From assembly GCF_003945595.2 (NCBI RefSeq), contig NW_024104620.1, forward strand, positions 5,525,465 to 5,589,464: a stretch of 64,000 nt of DNA, given 5' to 3'. This DNA comes from Pipra filicauda (taxonomy: Eukaryota; Chordata; Aves; Passeriformes; Pipridae). Below are positions 48,134-60,639 of the stretch, in pieces. A program made the translations under genes and the position numbers. The stretch's first letter is position 1, and every line of letters begins with the position of its first letter. A model generated the notes under the pieces. That model was given only the letters and a program-made list of their open reading frames with translations. It ran no database searches and had not been told where the DNA came from.

Positions 48134-50053
48134 AAGCGGTGACCGGCTCTGCGAACAGAGGAGGCAGTGGTGGGTGGCAGGGGATGGGGATGGAGGTGCC
48201 ACAGCCATCTGGCAGACACAAAGCTGTTCATCTGTCCATGAGGGATAAAGCCCCAGAGACAGGAAAGAACAAACCAGGCACAAGAAAGGAAAGAGCGAGG
48301 ACAGAGGGGAGCGAAGAAAAAAAAGTGTGGAATAAATTGGGAGGAAAGAAACACAAGCTGGGTCCAAGACACACACGAGGATTACCCCAGAGCAGGGTGA
48401 TGCCCATGTGTGAGGGGTAGTGAGCTAGGTTGCAGGCTCAGCTGTCCTGCAGGGACCCTGTGTTTTCCCAAAGTCTGAGCATTTCAAACCAACTGCTTAG
48501 CCCACAAAGACTTTCCCTTTGGCAATATCGGAGCTACCGGGCTCTGGAGACTGGGGTTAAACACATGCCGTGCTGTCTGGGCTTGTGACAGCCCCTGCTT
48601 TATTAGCTCCAGCTAATTTCTGTTTGTTTGTACCAGCCTTTCCCTAGAGAGCTCTGGGGCTGTCCCTGTGTCCCTTTCTTTTCCAAATGTGTGTATATTT
48701 GATGGGGGTCACCTGCCTTCCTCCACAGCTGCTGTCTCTCACAAATGCCATGGGCAGCATTATGTTATTTTTGGGTGCTTTCAAGCCCCAGATCCTGGAG
48801 GCCTATGCTTATAGCAGCAGACTCTTTGGCCTCTGTGACCATGCAGAACAGAGCCAAGGTTAGAAACTGGAAGGCAAAGGAGAGATATAAGAGCACTGAG
48901 GTATGTTTGTAGCTCTTGTGCCATTCTGGCATCTGATTTATGGGTTTTGTTTTGTGACGTGCCTTTGAACTGGTTGGACTTGACTGTGTTTCTCCTCTGC
49001 TTCTTCAGCCAGCAAAGCATTACTGCTTGCCCCTGCGTGGTCCCAGCCATGCCGTGGGCTCGTGCTGTGGCACTGAATGCTGTGATGGTTTCCTCCAACA
49101 GTCCCCATAGCAGTGCCCCATTTGGGTCCCTGAGGTCATTACAGCACTGGGTGCAGAGGTGGGTCAAAGGTACTCCCTTCAGGCAGGGCACAGGAGCATT
49201 TTTTCCCATGCTTGGAGATGCCTGGCCATGACCAGGACTTACTGCCATATACATTTCACCAGCGTAGCCCATCCCTCACCATCCCTCAGGTGATGCTTCC
49301 AGCTCGGGCCTGGGGCTGTTGTGGTGATTTCACTTGGGCTAAACTTCTGACTGCTCATCCCCATCTCCTCTCAGGACCAGACTACCCTGCCAAGCCATGA
49401 TCTTACACCTCCTTTTGGGGTAGCAGGGACACAGTGGGACTGGGAGATGCTGGTACGAAAGTCATGGTCCCTGGGAGATTCTTGCTTTGCATCTCTGTAC
49501 AGCCCTGGTCCTTGACAGCTCCACAGTCACTGTGTGCCCACCTTAGGTAGCAAAGACTTAGTTTCACTTCAGCAATACAGAAAATAGGCAAGAAGGCAAG
49601 TGCAACCCCAGCGCTCTTGGATAAAAGGACATTAATGTCGTTAATATCCAGCAATCAGAATTTCTTAGAGAGAGAACAGTGCTGCATTGCCTTCCCTCCT
49701 GCTCATCCTCTGCTTGTTTAATGAAAATCAGAGACAGCCTTTAAAGAGCTGCTTAGCATTTCAATACGTTTAATATCCTCACTGATAAGGAAACGATGGA
49801 TATTACCAAAAGGCCGTTCTTAAACTCTCCCCTTCTGCTCCTGGCTTGTGTTTGTCTCAATTCCAATTCCAAACTGTCTCCTTCAATGAGGAAAAATTAT
49901 GATAAGATTATTATTTTTTTTTTAATATAAAGGATATCAATACACAGCATTTCTGATAATGACAAGGAGGACAGACATGCCAGGCCTCCCCAGCCTTGAC
50001 CTGAATTGATCAGGTGCTGATTGCTCAGCTGGCCAGTGGCTCCCACAGCCATT
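48134..50053. other. Intergenic; no gene seen
   Basis: No supported feature. The AT-rich part 49690-49950 just upstream of the LTR is unique-looking. Confidence 0.45.
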
Positions 50054-50235
50054 TGTAGCGGGGTTTTCTATGGCTGGGGTTTGGTAGGGGGAGAAGCTAC
50101 AGGGGTGGCTTCTGTTAGAAGCTGCCAGGAGCTTCCCCTCTCCTGTGGAGCCAATGCCAGCCGGCTCCAGGATGGAATTCCTGCCTCTGGCCAAGGCCAA
50201 GCCAAACGGGAGCAATAGTAATGCCTCTGGGATAA

Positions 50236-50246
50236 CATATTTAAGA
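50236..50246 (+). promoter_or_regulatory. TATA-like element of the LTR
   Basis: CATATTTAAGA lies about 180 bp into the LTR and 950 bp before its AATAAA, a plausible U3 core promoter. Activity cannot be judged from sequence. Confidence 0.4.
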
Positions 50247-50418
50247 ACAGAAGATTGTTGCACAGAAAGAATTCCAGCCAGGGAAGAGCGGAGTGAGAAC
50301 ATCTGAACAACAATGCAGACACCAAGGTCAGTGCAGAAGGAGGGGCAGGAGGTGCTCCAGGTGCCAGAGCTGAGGCCCTGCAGCCTGTGGGGCAGAGCAG
50401 GGTGGGGCAGCTGTGCCC

Positions 50419-50706
50419 CTGCAGCCCCTGGGGGAGCATCGGGGTGCAGAGACCCCCCTGCAGCCCATGGGGGAGCATCGGGGTGCAGAGACCCCCCTGC
50501 AGCCCATGGGGGAGCATTGGGGTGCAGAGACCACCCTGCAGCCCATGGGGGAGCATTGGGGTGCAGAGACCCCCCTGCAGCCCCTGGGGGAGCATCGGGG
50601 TGCAGAGACCCCCCTGCAGCCCATGGGGGAGCATCGGGGTGCAGAGACCCCCCTGCAGCCCATGGGGGAGCATCGGGGTGCAGAGACCACCCTGCAGCCC
50701 ATGGAG
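50419..50706 (+). repeat. 39-bp minisatellite inside the LTR (7 units plus a partial)
   Basis: Units start with CTGCAG at 50419, 50458, 50497, 50536, 50575, 50614 and 50653, with a partial unit from 50692. They contain a variable CCC(A/C)TGGGGGAGCAT(C/T)GG core and differ at only three or so positions. Because 39 is divisible by three and the unit lacks stops in most frames, long spurious open frames arise on both strands. Confidence 0.95.
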
Positions 50707-51195
50707 GCTCCCATGCTGGAGCAGGGGGATGCAGGAAGGAGGCTGTGACCCCGTGGCAGGCCCAGGATGGAGCAGGATGGTCCTGGTAGGGACCTGCAGC
50801 CCGTGGAGAGGGAAGCCCAGGCTGGAGTAGGTTTTTCCCAGGAAGGACTCGTGGCCCCTGTGGGGGACCCACACCAGTACAGCTCATCCGTGAGGGACTG
50901 ACCCCATGGAGGAGTGACCCACGGGACAGCAGGTTGGGAAGAGCTGCTGCCCGAGGGATGGATTCATACCAGAAGTCCATCCAGAACTGTTTCCCGTGGG
51001 AGGGACCCCATGGGAGCAGGGGAAGGACTCCAACTCCTCTCCCTGAGCAGTAGCAGAAACAACAACTGACTGTGACCCCCATTCCCATCCCCCTGCACTG
51101 CTGGGGGGGAGGAGGGAGAACACAGAAGGAGGGGTGGGGGGAAGGTGTTTTTAAGACTGTTTTATTTCTCACTCTTTGGCTCTTATCTTCTCAGT

Positions 51196-51201
51196 AATAA
51201 A
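51196..51201 (+). terminator. LTR polyadenylation signal
   Basis: AATAAA about 200 bp before the LTR end, a normal place for the R-region signal of a retroviral LTR on the + strand. Confidence 0.5.
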
Positions 51202-51396
51202 TTTAAGTACTATCCCCACTTTGAGTCTGTTTTGCCCGTGAAGGTAATCAGTCACTGACCTCTCCCAGCTCTTATCTCTACTCATGAACCATGAATCTTG
51301 TTTTTTTTTTTCTCTCTCCTCTGTCCAGTTGCAGAGGGAGAGTGAGAGAGAGGCTTTAGTGGGTACCTGGCATCTGGCCAGGGTCAACCCACTACA

Positions 51397-53933
51397 CCAT
51401 CCCTCATCAGGACTGACACCATTTCCCTGGCATTAATGGAAGCAACCTGCCTGTGGTAACGAGGAAGGGGACAGCACCCTCCACCTGACCATACTGAAGG
51501 ACTAGGGGAGATCTTCAGCTGTGTCATCTCATGAAAGACCCTGGCTTGATGGCTGCTCCCGTGGGTAGGAGGCCAGGCAGTGATGGGAACACTGGTGAGC
51601 CCCAGTAAGCACTGGGCAAGCAGGGAAGGCATCACTCCACCTGCTCCTCAGGGCAGGCACCTTGCCAAAAAAAGGGTCCTGACACTTTAGGAAAAGAACA
51701 ACCCTAGAGCACCAGAGAGGGCAAAGAACCTGACAGGCTGCCCAGGGGGCAGGGAGGAGGTGAGACATGGTCCCTGTGATCCTCAGCCTTGCAGCCAAGC
51801 AATTTGTCCCAGCCCTGGCACAGCACAAGGAATTACGGTGATGTAGCACCCTGATTGCTCCAGGTGAATTGTGATATGGATGTAGATAACTTGTCAGCAT
51901 GTTTATGTAGCAGATGCCAGTTTAAAGGGATGTCCACACACATCTTTACGTGCTGCTCACTGGAGTTCCCTGGGAATTACTGCTGACAGCTCAGGCTGGG
52001 GCACCACAGTGCAAGTTTTGCTGGGGGATGTCACAGAGACATGGAAGGGCAGGGATGTCCCACCTGCATGGGTCCAGCACCCTCCTCCTATCCTGGGATC
52101 TCTGGAGCTTTGCCATAGGGTGGAGGGCTCAGGGTTGGAGGAGGAAGGCAGTAGGAACCCGATTTGTTAGACCCCAGTTTTAAAGGTCCTTGGATTCAGG
52201 CGTGTTGCCTGGCCAAGACGTGGATGGAGCATTTTTCATGGCCATTTGGGTGGGGAAAGTCCCCAGGAGTTCTGTCCCCTTACCCACAGGAGGATCACGG
52301 ACCTCTGTGCAGTGTCTGCTCAGGGTCATACTCCTCCTCCTCCTCCTCCTCCTCATCCTCCCTGAGTGGGACAGGGATGCACACTGGGCTTGGGAGAGGG
52401 CACCCATGTCCCATCATCTCTCCTCTTCCTGGGAAAGGAATGGACAGCAGGGGACAGATGGATGAAGAGGTGTCAGGGGTTACAGAGACCTGCAGCATGG
52501 CTCTGCTCTCTGCCCTGAACATCACCTTCTCCACAGGGGAGCAGGGAGTCCTGGCTCTGCTGGTGTCCTGACACAGAATGGCGTGGGTGGGGAGAAGGTG
52601 CCAGTCCCTTGATGACTGCCAGCTGTGCTGCCTCCACCGGTCTTGACCCCAAGGCGTGTGGCTCTGCAAATGCCACAGGAGAGCAGAAGTGCCTGGGTGT
52701 GCTGGGGAAGCGCCGGGACACCAGAGGCAGGGCTGCCCTCCACAGCCCAGGCAGAGATTTGCTTTGACAGGGCTGCAATGGGCAATCCCTGGGTGCAAAG
52801 GGCAACAACCACTCAGGTCTGAGCTGCTGAGTTAGCAAGATGGCTGTGGCCTCCCTGCTAAATGCAGGGTGACCTGGGTGGGGCTCAAAGGGGGTACAGC
52901 CAGGCTTGGCTCCCTTCCTTTGCTGATCCTTCCTGTCTGAGCTGTGCTCTCCTCTCTCCGCAGCATCTATAAATATCCTTCCCATCTCCGTGACAGCCCG
53001 GTGTGGGACCACAGCTGAGGGACGTGGCAAGAGACTCACCAAGGAGCAGAGGCAGCAGCATCCAGCGAGGTGGGAGAGGCACACAGCAGGCCCTGACCAG
53101 CTCAGGCCAGGGAGAACTGACTGGAAGCCTGGGGAAGGATGCAGGTGGGCAGAGAGGCCAGGGATCCTGGCATGATGCTCTTTCCCAGTCTGTTTGGGGT
53201 TCCTTGGTTGCCTTGTGGTCGCACATGGATCCTACTATGGAAGGGGTCTGCATCCCCAGCCAGGAGCACCCCAGGTTCTTTCTCGAGTGTTTGAACCTGT
53301 ACCAGCTCCAACGCCCCTGACAGTGCCCAGCCTTCATGCACAGACAGTGATTATGCACACGAGGCACATCCTGACCACAAAACCAAGTGTCCAGGGAAAC
53401 CAGGATGTCTGCCCCTACCCCCACACCCCTTCGGTGCCCACTGTGTGTGCATTGCATCACGGTACACAGTTCACACCACCCCAGCACCCCTCTGCACCCT
53501 ATGACACGTCATCCTCTCTTCCCAGAGCTGACAGTGTATCTGAGAAGCCTTCCATTCCCTGGGATGGATTTGGGGCAGGCTATTCCAGAGTCACTGTGTC
53601 TCGGTCCTGCAAAGCCACTTTACGCTCTGTGACAGTGCTCAACCAGTGCAGCTCCTCTGGGATGCTGGGTCACAGCAAAGCCAAAAGCTGTGGGGAGATT
53701 CACTGTCTAGTAGCTCTTGGCACTTTTGCAAGACTGGAGGATCCACGTTCCTGCGACACAGGAGGCTGGGATGGCATCAAGGGACTGGAGAGCCTGTGTG
53801 GGCAGCTGGGATGTGTTGAAGGTCTGCAGGGTGAATCCCTTGCTTTGGAGCATGGCACTGGGAGCACTGCAAGGCCAAAACTGGCTTCTGCCTCCCCAGA
53901 GCTTTGTCTCCAGAGCTTGGGACTGAGATCACC
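51397..53933. other. Intergenic; no gene seen
   Basis: No exon recognised. A short (CTC)n run lies at about 52330-52353. A long open frame starting at 53194 is discussed among the rejected items. Confidence 0.45.
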
Positions 53934-54455
53934 GAGTCACAGAACAGTTTGTGTTGAAAGGGACCTTGAAGACCATCTCATTCCAAACACCACTCAACAG
54001 ACCAGGATGCTCCAAGCCCCGTCCAACCTGGCCTTGAACAGTTCCAGGGATGGGGCAGCCACAGCTTATCTGAGTAATCTGTGCCAGGGCCTCACCACCC
54101 TCACAGGGAAGAATTTCTTCCCAATATCCCATCTAACCCTGTCCTCTGGCAGTGGGAAGCCATTTCCCCTTGTCCTGTCACTCCAGGCCCTTGTTCAAAA
54201 TCCTTCTCCAGCTCTCTTGGGGCCACTTTAGGCACTGCAAGGGACTCTAAGGTTTCCCCAGAGCCTTCTCTTCTTCAGGCTGAACCCTTCCAGCTCTCCC
54301 AGCCTATGTATGTAGCAGAGAGGCTTCAGCCCTTGGAGCATCTTTGTGGCCCCATCTGGACTTGCTCCAACAGGTCCACATCCTTCTGATGTTGGGACTC
54401 CAGAGCTGGAGGCAGGTGGAATCTCACAAGAGCCAAGTGGAAGATGGTGGCAGTG
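53934..54455 (-). mobile_element. CR1 LINE fragment (-), longest copy in the window
   Basis: It starts with AGTCACAGAACAGTTTGTG and continues through CCAACCTGGCCTTGAACAG, CCCCTTGTCCTGTCACTCC, GAGCCTTCTCTTCTTCAGGC, CAACAGGTCCACATCCTTC and GTGGAATCTCACAAGAGCC. This is antisense CR1 reaching about 520 bp in from the 3' end. The end at about 54455 is approximate. No reverse-transcriptase coding part is present. Confidence 0.9.
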
Positions 54456-55879
54456 GGAATGCTGTTCCTCTGGCATGCCTGGCTCTGCTTGGGCACTGGG
54501 AACAGAGGGCTGAAGAATCCAGCACTGAGCTGTGACAAGCCCTTTCAGCAGAAGGAGATGTCCAGGTCAGAGTAGCAATGTGATAGCTGGTAGAAAATCT
54601 GCTCTCCCCACCAGCTGCAAGGGTGCAACCACTGGAGCGTCCTCTGGGGCTTTCTGGTGGCTTGGTGTGATTTGGGAGACCATCAGCCCTAACCCCTTTG
54701 GTCCAAGGTCCACTGCAAAGACCACCGTGTAGCTGCACCCCTGGCCCCACAGCACAGCTCAGCCTCTGCCAGCTGCCTTAGGAATGTCTGGCGTCCTCCC
54801 TGTCAGCTGTGTCCCCGCCTGAGCCGCTCTGCAAGCCCATCCCATGATACTGCTGATGACAGGATCTCTCCAGCACTGCCTCTGGACCGACAGCTTCCCA
54901 GGCAGTCAGGGGAAAAAACCTGGAGGGACCTGAGGCCCTGTGCCGTTCCCAGGTCCTGGTGATGAGTGGTGCAGACGTGTCCCTGCAGGCACAATCCTCA
55001 TCCATTCTGAATGAGGAATTGTTGCCACCACATGCCGTGAGTTGGGCAGGGAGCCCCTCTCACTCCAGCACGTAGGAAGCTGCTGGTGGTGCCATGGGGT
55101 GCCCTGGCATGGGGTGCAGCATCTCCAGGGAACACACTGGCATACAGGGTAGAATGGAGGGTGTGCAACACCCCTCCCACCCTGACCCCACTGAGCAAGT
55201 CTGAGGTGAGTTTTATCCAAGGTATGGCCTGACAGAGAGACAACAGAGATGCTCACCCTGCCCCATGTGCCTTGTCCTGGGGTGAGTTCCTGGGGCAGGG
55301 GAGAGCTGCAATCACACATTAGTCCCTGGCTATGAGTGCATAGAGGAAGGAGCAAATAGCCCCCTGCCCATGGCATAGGTGGGAGTCAGCATCTGTGGTT
55401 ACCACAGGCAGGTATTAGTGATTGTTCAGCATTTAGATGGGGAAGCAGTCGTGGCCGCTGTAGGGGGTCTGTTGACAGATGTCGAGTGTTTAATGCTGAG
55501 CAAGGTACTCACCTGGCTCGGCAATTCTGGCGGCTTCAAGCAGGAGGGATGCAGAGGCTGTGGGAAGGATGCTCTGTGCTCCCCAGGAAGCCCAGACCCC
55601 CTGTCACAGGGCATCGGTGCCCAGTGCCCGGCCTTTTATCCGCCTGGCACAACTGCTTTGTCCTCCCAAACTGCTTTGGAAAGACCCTCTCTCAGGTGGC
55701 CAATGTGGCTGTAAACAGGGTGTTGTCAGTCCTGGCCCTGCTGTCCCCTGCTCCCACTGCCCCAAGTCAAGGGCAAGCAGACAGTGTCTATCCCAGACCT
55801 ACGTGGCCTGCAAAGCATCAGGGTGGGGGGGTGTCCTGCCTGTCTTCCCCAGCCATGCAAGGGGAGCACTTACAAGGGA
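54456..55879. other. Upstream flank of the EPHA8-like exon
   Basis: No exon or repeat recognised. GC content rises towards the CpG-rich promoter region. Confidence 0.45.
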
Positions 55880-56350
55880 TTTTCCTCTCCGCGCACACCG
55901 GGACGGACGGGTAACCCCGTCCCCTTCACACCTGACCCCGACCGAGCGCAGAGCTCCCTCCTGCAGGGGCTGCAAGTTCGTGTCTCGCCGCAGCCGGCCG
56001 AGAGCAGCGAAGAGGGATGGGCGGCACGGGGAGCAGCGGGGACTGCTGGAGCATTGCGAGGGAAAGTGGGGAGCGGGAGCCCGGGTCGGATGCCGGGTCT
56101 GGGTACAGCGTGCGCGTGTGGCGCGGGAAGGGGGGCTCGCTGCAGAGCCCACCCAGCCCATTGGCTTGCGAGCGGTGACGGGCAGGCTGCTCCCTCCCCG
56201 CTCGCTCGCCTGTGTGGCTGCGAGCAATGTGCGCAAAGTGCCTTTGCATTAGCCCGTGAGTGCCGTAGCTCTGGACAGAGGTAGCTCGCTCGCAGAGGTG
56301 CTGGGACGACAGAGGTGGCCCTGTCCCGCGCCTGGTGGCCCCGCCGGACC
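55880..56350 (+). promoter_or_regulatory. EPHA8: CpG-rich promoter and 5' UTR of the EPHA8-like gene
   Basis: CpG density is the highest of the window (for example GCGTGCGCGTGTGGCGCGGG near 56109). A GGGCGG box lies at 56019-56024 and an inverted CCAAT box (ATTGG) at 56160-56164. No TATA box is seen, as usual for CpG-island promoters. The start of transcription is not visible; about 56200-56300 would fit the boxes. Confidence 0.6.
56227..56259 (+). other. Possible uORF in the EPHA8-like leader
   Basis: An ATG followed by nine codons and TGA (MCAKCLCISP) lies 91 bp before the main ATG in another frame. It matters only if transcription starts upstream of it. The context GAGCAATGT is weak. Confidence 0.3.
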
Positions 56351-56435
56351 ATGGCATGGGCACAGGGGGGTCTGACATCCTCGCTCTCCATCGTCATCAC
56401 GTTGGCTGCCTGCCTCTCTGCCACCACCAGCGAAG
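56351..56435 (+). CDS. EPHA8: Probable EPHA8 exon 1 (signal peptide)
   Basis: The ATG at 56351 has a strong context (GGACCATGG). The 28 codons read MAWAQGGLTSSLSIVITLAA, then CLSATTSE: a polar start, a hydrophobic core and small residues for signal-peptidase cleavage. The exon ends at a GTAGGA donor (56436) in phase 1, where Eph receptor genes split before the conserved VNLLD start of the ligand-binding domain. Human EPHA8 begins MAPARGRLPPALWVVTAAAA and ends its signal region CVSAARGE, a loose but reasonable match. The identity depends mainly on position: in human, ZBTB40 is followed by EPHA8 on the same strand. EPHA8 is a membrane receptor tyrosine kinase for ephrins in neural development. 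No exon 2 was found in the window, so the gene call is partial. Confidence 0.68.
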
Positions 56436-59400
56436 GTAGGAACCGGGGTGGCCCTGGAGCGACGGGGCAGTGTTGGGGGGACCCACGGGATCGCTGCGGC
56501 TGTTTGGATGTGTCTGCCGGGCTTAGGTCTGCCGGGTTTGGCTTCTCCGTGCTCCCAGGGGATCGCAGCTCCAGGTTCCTGCCTGGCTGAGTTTGCTGAT
56601 CCTGGAGCTTTTGCACCAGAGGCAAAACTTTGGAGCTGGGCAGGAAGACCTGATTCTGCAGCAATGCCGGCAGCTCTGCCTCCCTCCCCTGCCGGGGCTC
56701 TGCTGCAGCACGCAGGGGTGGCTGCAGAAGGGATGGGGATACCGGCACCAGCCCAGCCATGGCGATCCCCACCACCAGAGCTGGCAGCAGCGCAGGGCCG
56801 TGCATGTTGGCCGAGCAGCATGGGCTGGGCTGGAGTGAGCAGGTGGGCATGGGCAGGTGTGCAGAGGATGCAGGGAGCTGGAAAGGGCACTCAGGTGGGA
56901 AACTTCTTGTGAGAGAAAGGGCTGGAAACTTCTGAAGTAGAAAGCAGGGATGCAGCCAGGGATCCTCTCCCGACATCTTGGTGTCAGCCACATCAGGCCT
57001 GCTCCCTCCACCCGGCTGCTCTGCCCTGCTGCTGGCTGCCCTCATCCCTGGCCTTTGTCCACGTCCCTACTCTGGTGTCTCAGTTCTCTCTGAGAACTCG
57101 GCTTCGGCAGTGCTGCTCCTGCTCTTGCCACCCACCCGTTCTCCTGCCTCCCTCTGCGCTGGCAGCAGCGGCACGGCTGCTTCCTGGGTCTGCTGATCTT
57201 CATCACCAGAGATCTGCCGTTCCCGCTCCCGAGCGTGTCCTTGGCACTGGCAGCAGCATCCTTCCTCCCTTCTGCTGTGCCTGAGAGCCACGGCAGCTCT
57301 GCAGCGAGCCCTGGGGCCGGTGTCCCTACCCCATGCTGGCAGTGGCACCTCTCCCTTACCCTGCCCCTGCATCCCTGCCATCCTTCTGGCATGCTGAGGC
57401 CCATGGGCTGGCGCTGCTGTGCCTCATGTGCTTTGTGGTACCCCGCTGGGCCGGCTCCTTGTGCTCACTGCCGTCTTCCAACACACACCAGCACCTTCCT
57501 CCCTTCTATTCCCCATTTCCAGCTATTTGCTGGTCCTAACTCTGTTTTCTGCCCACTGCCCACTTCCTGGCCCTCCTCCTGCTCCTTTCCTCATCAGCTT
57601 TCCTGCCCGTGCAGGGAGATTGCATTGGGTCTCACTCCTGGGCATGGGCTATGAGGGTGCAGGATGGGGCCCCAGCACCCTGACAACTCCAGCCCTTGCC
57701 TGGTTTCTGCTCTGTGGTGCAGGATGCTGCCCCGTGCCCCGAGCCCCGGGCACAGAGCAGTGCAGGACACTGCCCATGCTGCCCTGGGCGCTGCAGCCCC
57801 ACAAAGCCAAACAGCCCTGCCTGGACTTGGCGGACCTTGAGCATGGACAAACCAGGCTGGGGCCTCTTTGCTGTCTTCTGCAGAAGAGATCGCTGGCTGC
57901 TGGGGTGGATTTTATGGTGTCTGCCTGGACAGCCAGGCCTGAGTGCTGGGTGACATCAGGAAAAATTGTGGGGCGCTCCAGCAAGCTGTTGGTGCTCCGT
58001 CCTCCGCCCCTGAAGATGCTCCTGGCTCTGGATGCTGTGGATCCTGTGCCATGGGACGGGGCAGCTCAGTGCCAGCCGGGCCCCGCAACACGGGCGGTGG
58101 AGCTGGGGATGCGGCTGCAGGCTCCTGCCAGCTCCCAGTGTCCCAGGGTGCTGGGATGGGCTGGGAGCAGCGCCCGTTCTGGGGCAGCTGTGGTGCCGGT
58201 CGCTGAGCACCCTGGCACGGAGATGGGGCTGGAAATGTGGGGAGATGCTGCAAAGCGCAGCCCAGCCCTGGGGTCTCCCACACTCCAGTTGTGCCAGGCT
58301 TGACCGCCCCATTCCTACTGCACATGGTGCACGCGGGCACGGAGCGAGGGCGTCGCCACGGCACCAGGGTGCCCCGCTGCCCGTCACCTCTGCCTGCTCC
58401 CACAGCCTCTCCGTGCCCTGCATCCCTGGCCGTGCTCCCTGGCAAACCCAGTGCTGGTTTGAGAACCGCAGGGTAGAAAATTACAGCCGCAAAGCAGACT
58501 TCAGGCCGGGCGTGCTGCGCTTCGCATGCGCGTGTTGGGAGGCAATTTCTGTATAAAAACACGTATTAACCAAAAAAACAGCCTCAATCCCGGGTTTTTT
58601 CCTCTTCCAAGAGCTCCCAGCGCCTTTCCCTTTCCTGAAAGATTTGTTCCGAGAAGTTTTAAGCTCATATTTTTTTATTCCTTTCAGTCTTGCATGCGGT
58701 GGGTACCCAAGAAATAGGAGGAAAAGGGAATCACCATTCCATGGGAATCCCCCATTTCGGCACGGCAGCCATTGCAAAATGCATCGAAAGCCAAAACTCA
58801 GATTTTTTTTTTTTTATAGATTAGTGAAAATTTGCAGGATGTGGAAGATTGTTATTTGGAGCACTGTAAAAAAGATTTGTCTGAAATTGTCAAATTGCTT
58901 TAGAGCAGGGAAGTATAAAAGTTATCTTTAATAATATGAAAATAGTGTGAGAGACTAAAATATTTACACTGTTGCACACTGAGTTGCACAGGTGAAAATA
59001 ATAAAGTGGGTGTTTTATATGATACCACAAATTGAAGTTAAATAATAAAATATGAAATATCTTTGTTGTATTGAAAGAAAATCAGACGAGCAGAAATTAC
59101 CACATTTGGAGCTTGGGCGGGGGGTAAAAAAAAAAATCATATTTTCTGCCAAAAAACGGCACTTAAATGCTGCTGCTGGGGTCTGCTTCCTCCGAGGTGA
59201 TGCCCGTGAGGAAGGCGACCTTCCTCCCCATCACAGCGCAGACCCCATGGCCTGCGGGTGAGCTTGAGTGGGACTGCCGTGCAGGAAAGGGGGATCTGGG
59301 ACATCTCCCCCAGCATTTTGGGACATGTAGGTCTGGACGAGGCGGACAGCAGGTGATAGGGATGTGGTGATGTACAGGGGAGGACGCAGAGCCGATGACA

Positions 59401-60639
59401 AGGGGATGCCTGTCTCCTCCTCGCACCACGGGTTTGGGGATCGAGGTGTTTTGTTCCTCCACTCAACAGGGATGGGGTGTAGGAGAGCACCAGGATCCTT
59501 AGGAAAGCCCAGCCGCTTGCCGCGCTACCAAAACGGGGGCCACAGGAAGGGTCCGTGGCGGCCTCCCCCACTAATCTCTCATTGTAATCTCATTAATTGC
59601 CTCTCTGCTCAAACAGAAAAACTCATCTGCACATTTATTCAGTGCTACTTTCCTACCCCTCTGCAGCGACGCTGGAGTCGGGGCCAGGGGAGAAGCAAAG
59701 CGCTGAAAGGGAGAGGAAATCGCCTTTTCTGTGCTCAAAAGGCTGTGGGGATGTGTGTTCCTCTGTAAGAATAGGAAACAAGAGAGTTTAGGCATACAGA
59801 CTTCTAGTGATGGGAGATGGAGGAGGATTAGTTTAAAACAGGGAGTTGATTCGGGCTACGCTTGTAAAAAAAAAATAAAAAATTTGGGGGTGTTTAATTT
59901 TTTTTTTATTTCTCCCCAAATGCTGATATAAAGCATTTGATATAAAGCTTGCTGATATTGCATGATTTTAGGTAGGCTCACGGGGTTATGTTTCTGGTGT
60001 CATCTTCATTTCCATCCTTCCTGTATTAGCAGCTTATAAAACTTCCGAAAATCAAGCCCCCAAATTTGCAGAAAAAAAATAAATAACACGACAGCGCACA
60101 AAACACACCTGCTCTGTGAGGGTTTTCATTCTCCTGGAATTCTTGTTTCCTGAAATCACGAGGAGTTTGTTTCCAGTGACAATAAATGGGCACCCATTTT
60201 GGTGACGGCGAAAATGGATCTGATGAAGCCCAATTTAAGTACAACCGAAACCCCGGTGAATTGCTACGCAGAAGAAAGAATTCCCTATTTTTTTTTTTTG
60301 CTGGCTGAGGAATTATTAGAAAAATATTTTACCCGAAAGAAAAGCAAGAGCTCGGCGGCAAACCCCAGCCCCAAAAGATGCTCAGGGAGAGGAGGGAGAG
60401 AGGAAGGAAGGAGAGAGGCTCATCCCAGGCATCCTGCCGGGGTTGGTGAGCGGGTCCTGGCAGGCAGGACCTGGGGAAGTGTGGGTTTCACTGAGACATC
60501 CTGACACCTCTGCTCTTTGTTCTGGCTGGGTCCTGTGTTCCGCCCGTGTCCTGTGTTCCGCCTGTCCCCGCTGGCCTCGCTGGCAGCCTTTGGTGCTGCC
60601 TTTATCTCCAGGGAACATCCATTCATATGATAACTCTAT
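56436..60639 (+). other. EPHA8-like intron 1, first part
   Basis: GC-rich up to about 58550, then markedly AT-rich with A- and T-tracts. No second Eph exon, which should encode the DWGW-type start of the ligand-binding domain, was seen. The open frames in the GC-rich part have no domain signature. Confidence 0.5.

Larger units (their letters stand above)
50054..51396 (+). mobile_element. Solo LTR of an avian endogenous retrovirus
   Basis: The 1,343-bp unit begins TGTAGCGGGG and ends ACCCACTACA, imperfect inverted termini with the TG...CA ends of an LTR. The flanks CCATT (left) and CCATC (right) look like a 5-bp target-site duplication with one mismatch. Inside, in order, are a TATA-like ATATTTAAG near 50238, a 39-bp minisatellite, CTGCAGCCCGTGG-type GC-rich segments and an AATAAA at 51196-51201. 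I recognise the general layout as a common passerine LTR, probably ERVL-like, but the family name is not certain. No gag, pol or env remains appear on either side, so this is a solo LTR left by recombination. Confidence 0.8.

Noticed and set aside
49937..51172. A 411-codon open frame on the minus strand with 13-residue repeats.
   Set aside because: It is produced by the 39-bp minisatellite in the LTR, whose unit length is divisible by three; several frames on both strands are open in the same place.
53194..54231. A 345-codon open frame on the + strand.
   Set aside because: Its last third runs through an antisense CR1 element, no domain or signal is recognisable, and the codon composition looks like random GC-rich DNA.
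55870..57045. A 391-codon antisense open frame across the EPHA8-like first exon.
   Set aside because: CpG-rich DNA has few stop codons. The frame is antisense to a better supported exon and shows no domain.
57419..58303. A 294-codon open frame on the + strand in intron 1.
   Set aside because: GC-rich intron with equally long frames on the other strand; no similarity to Eph receptors or any family I know.
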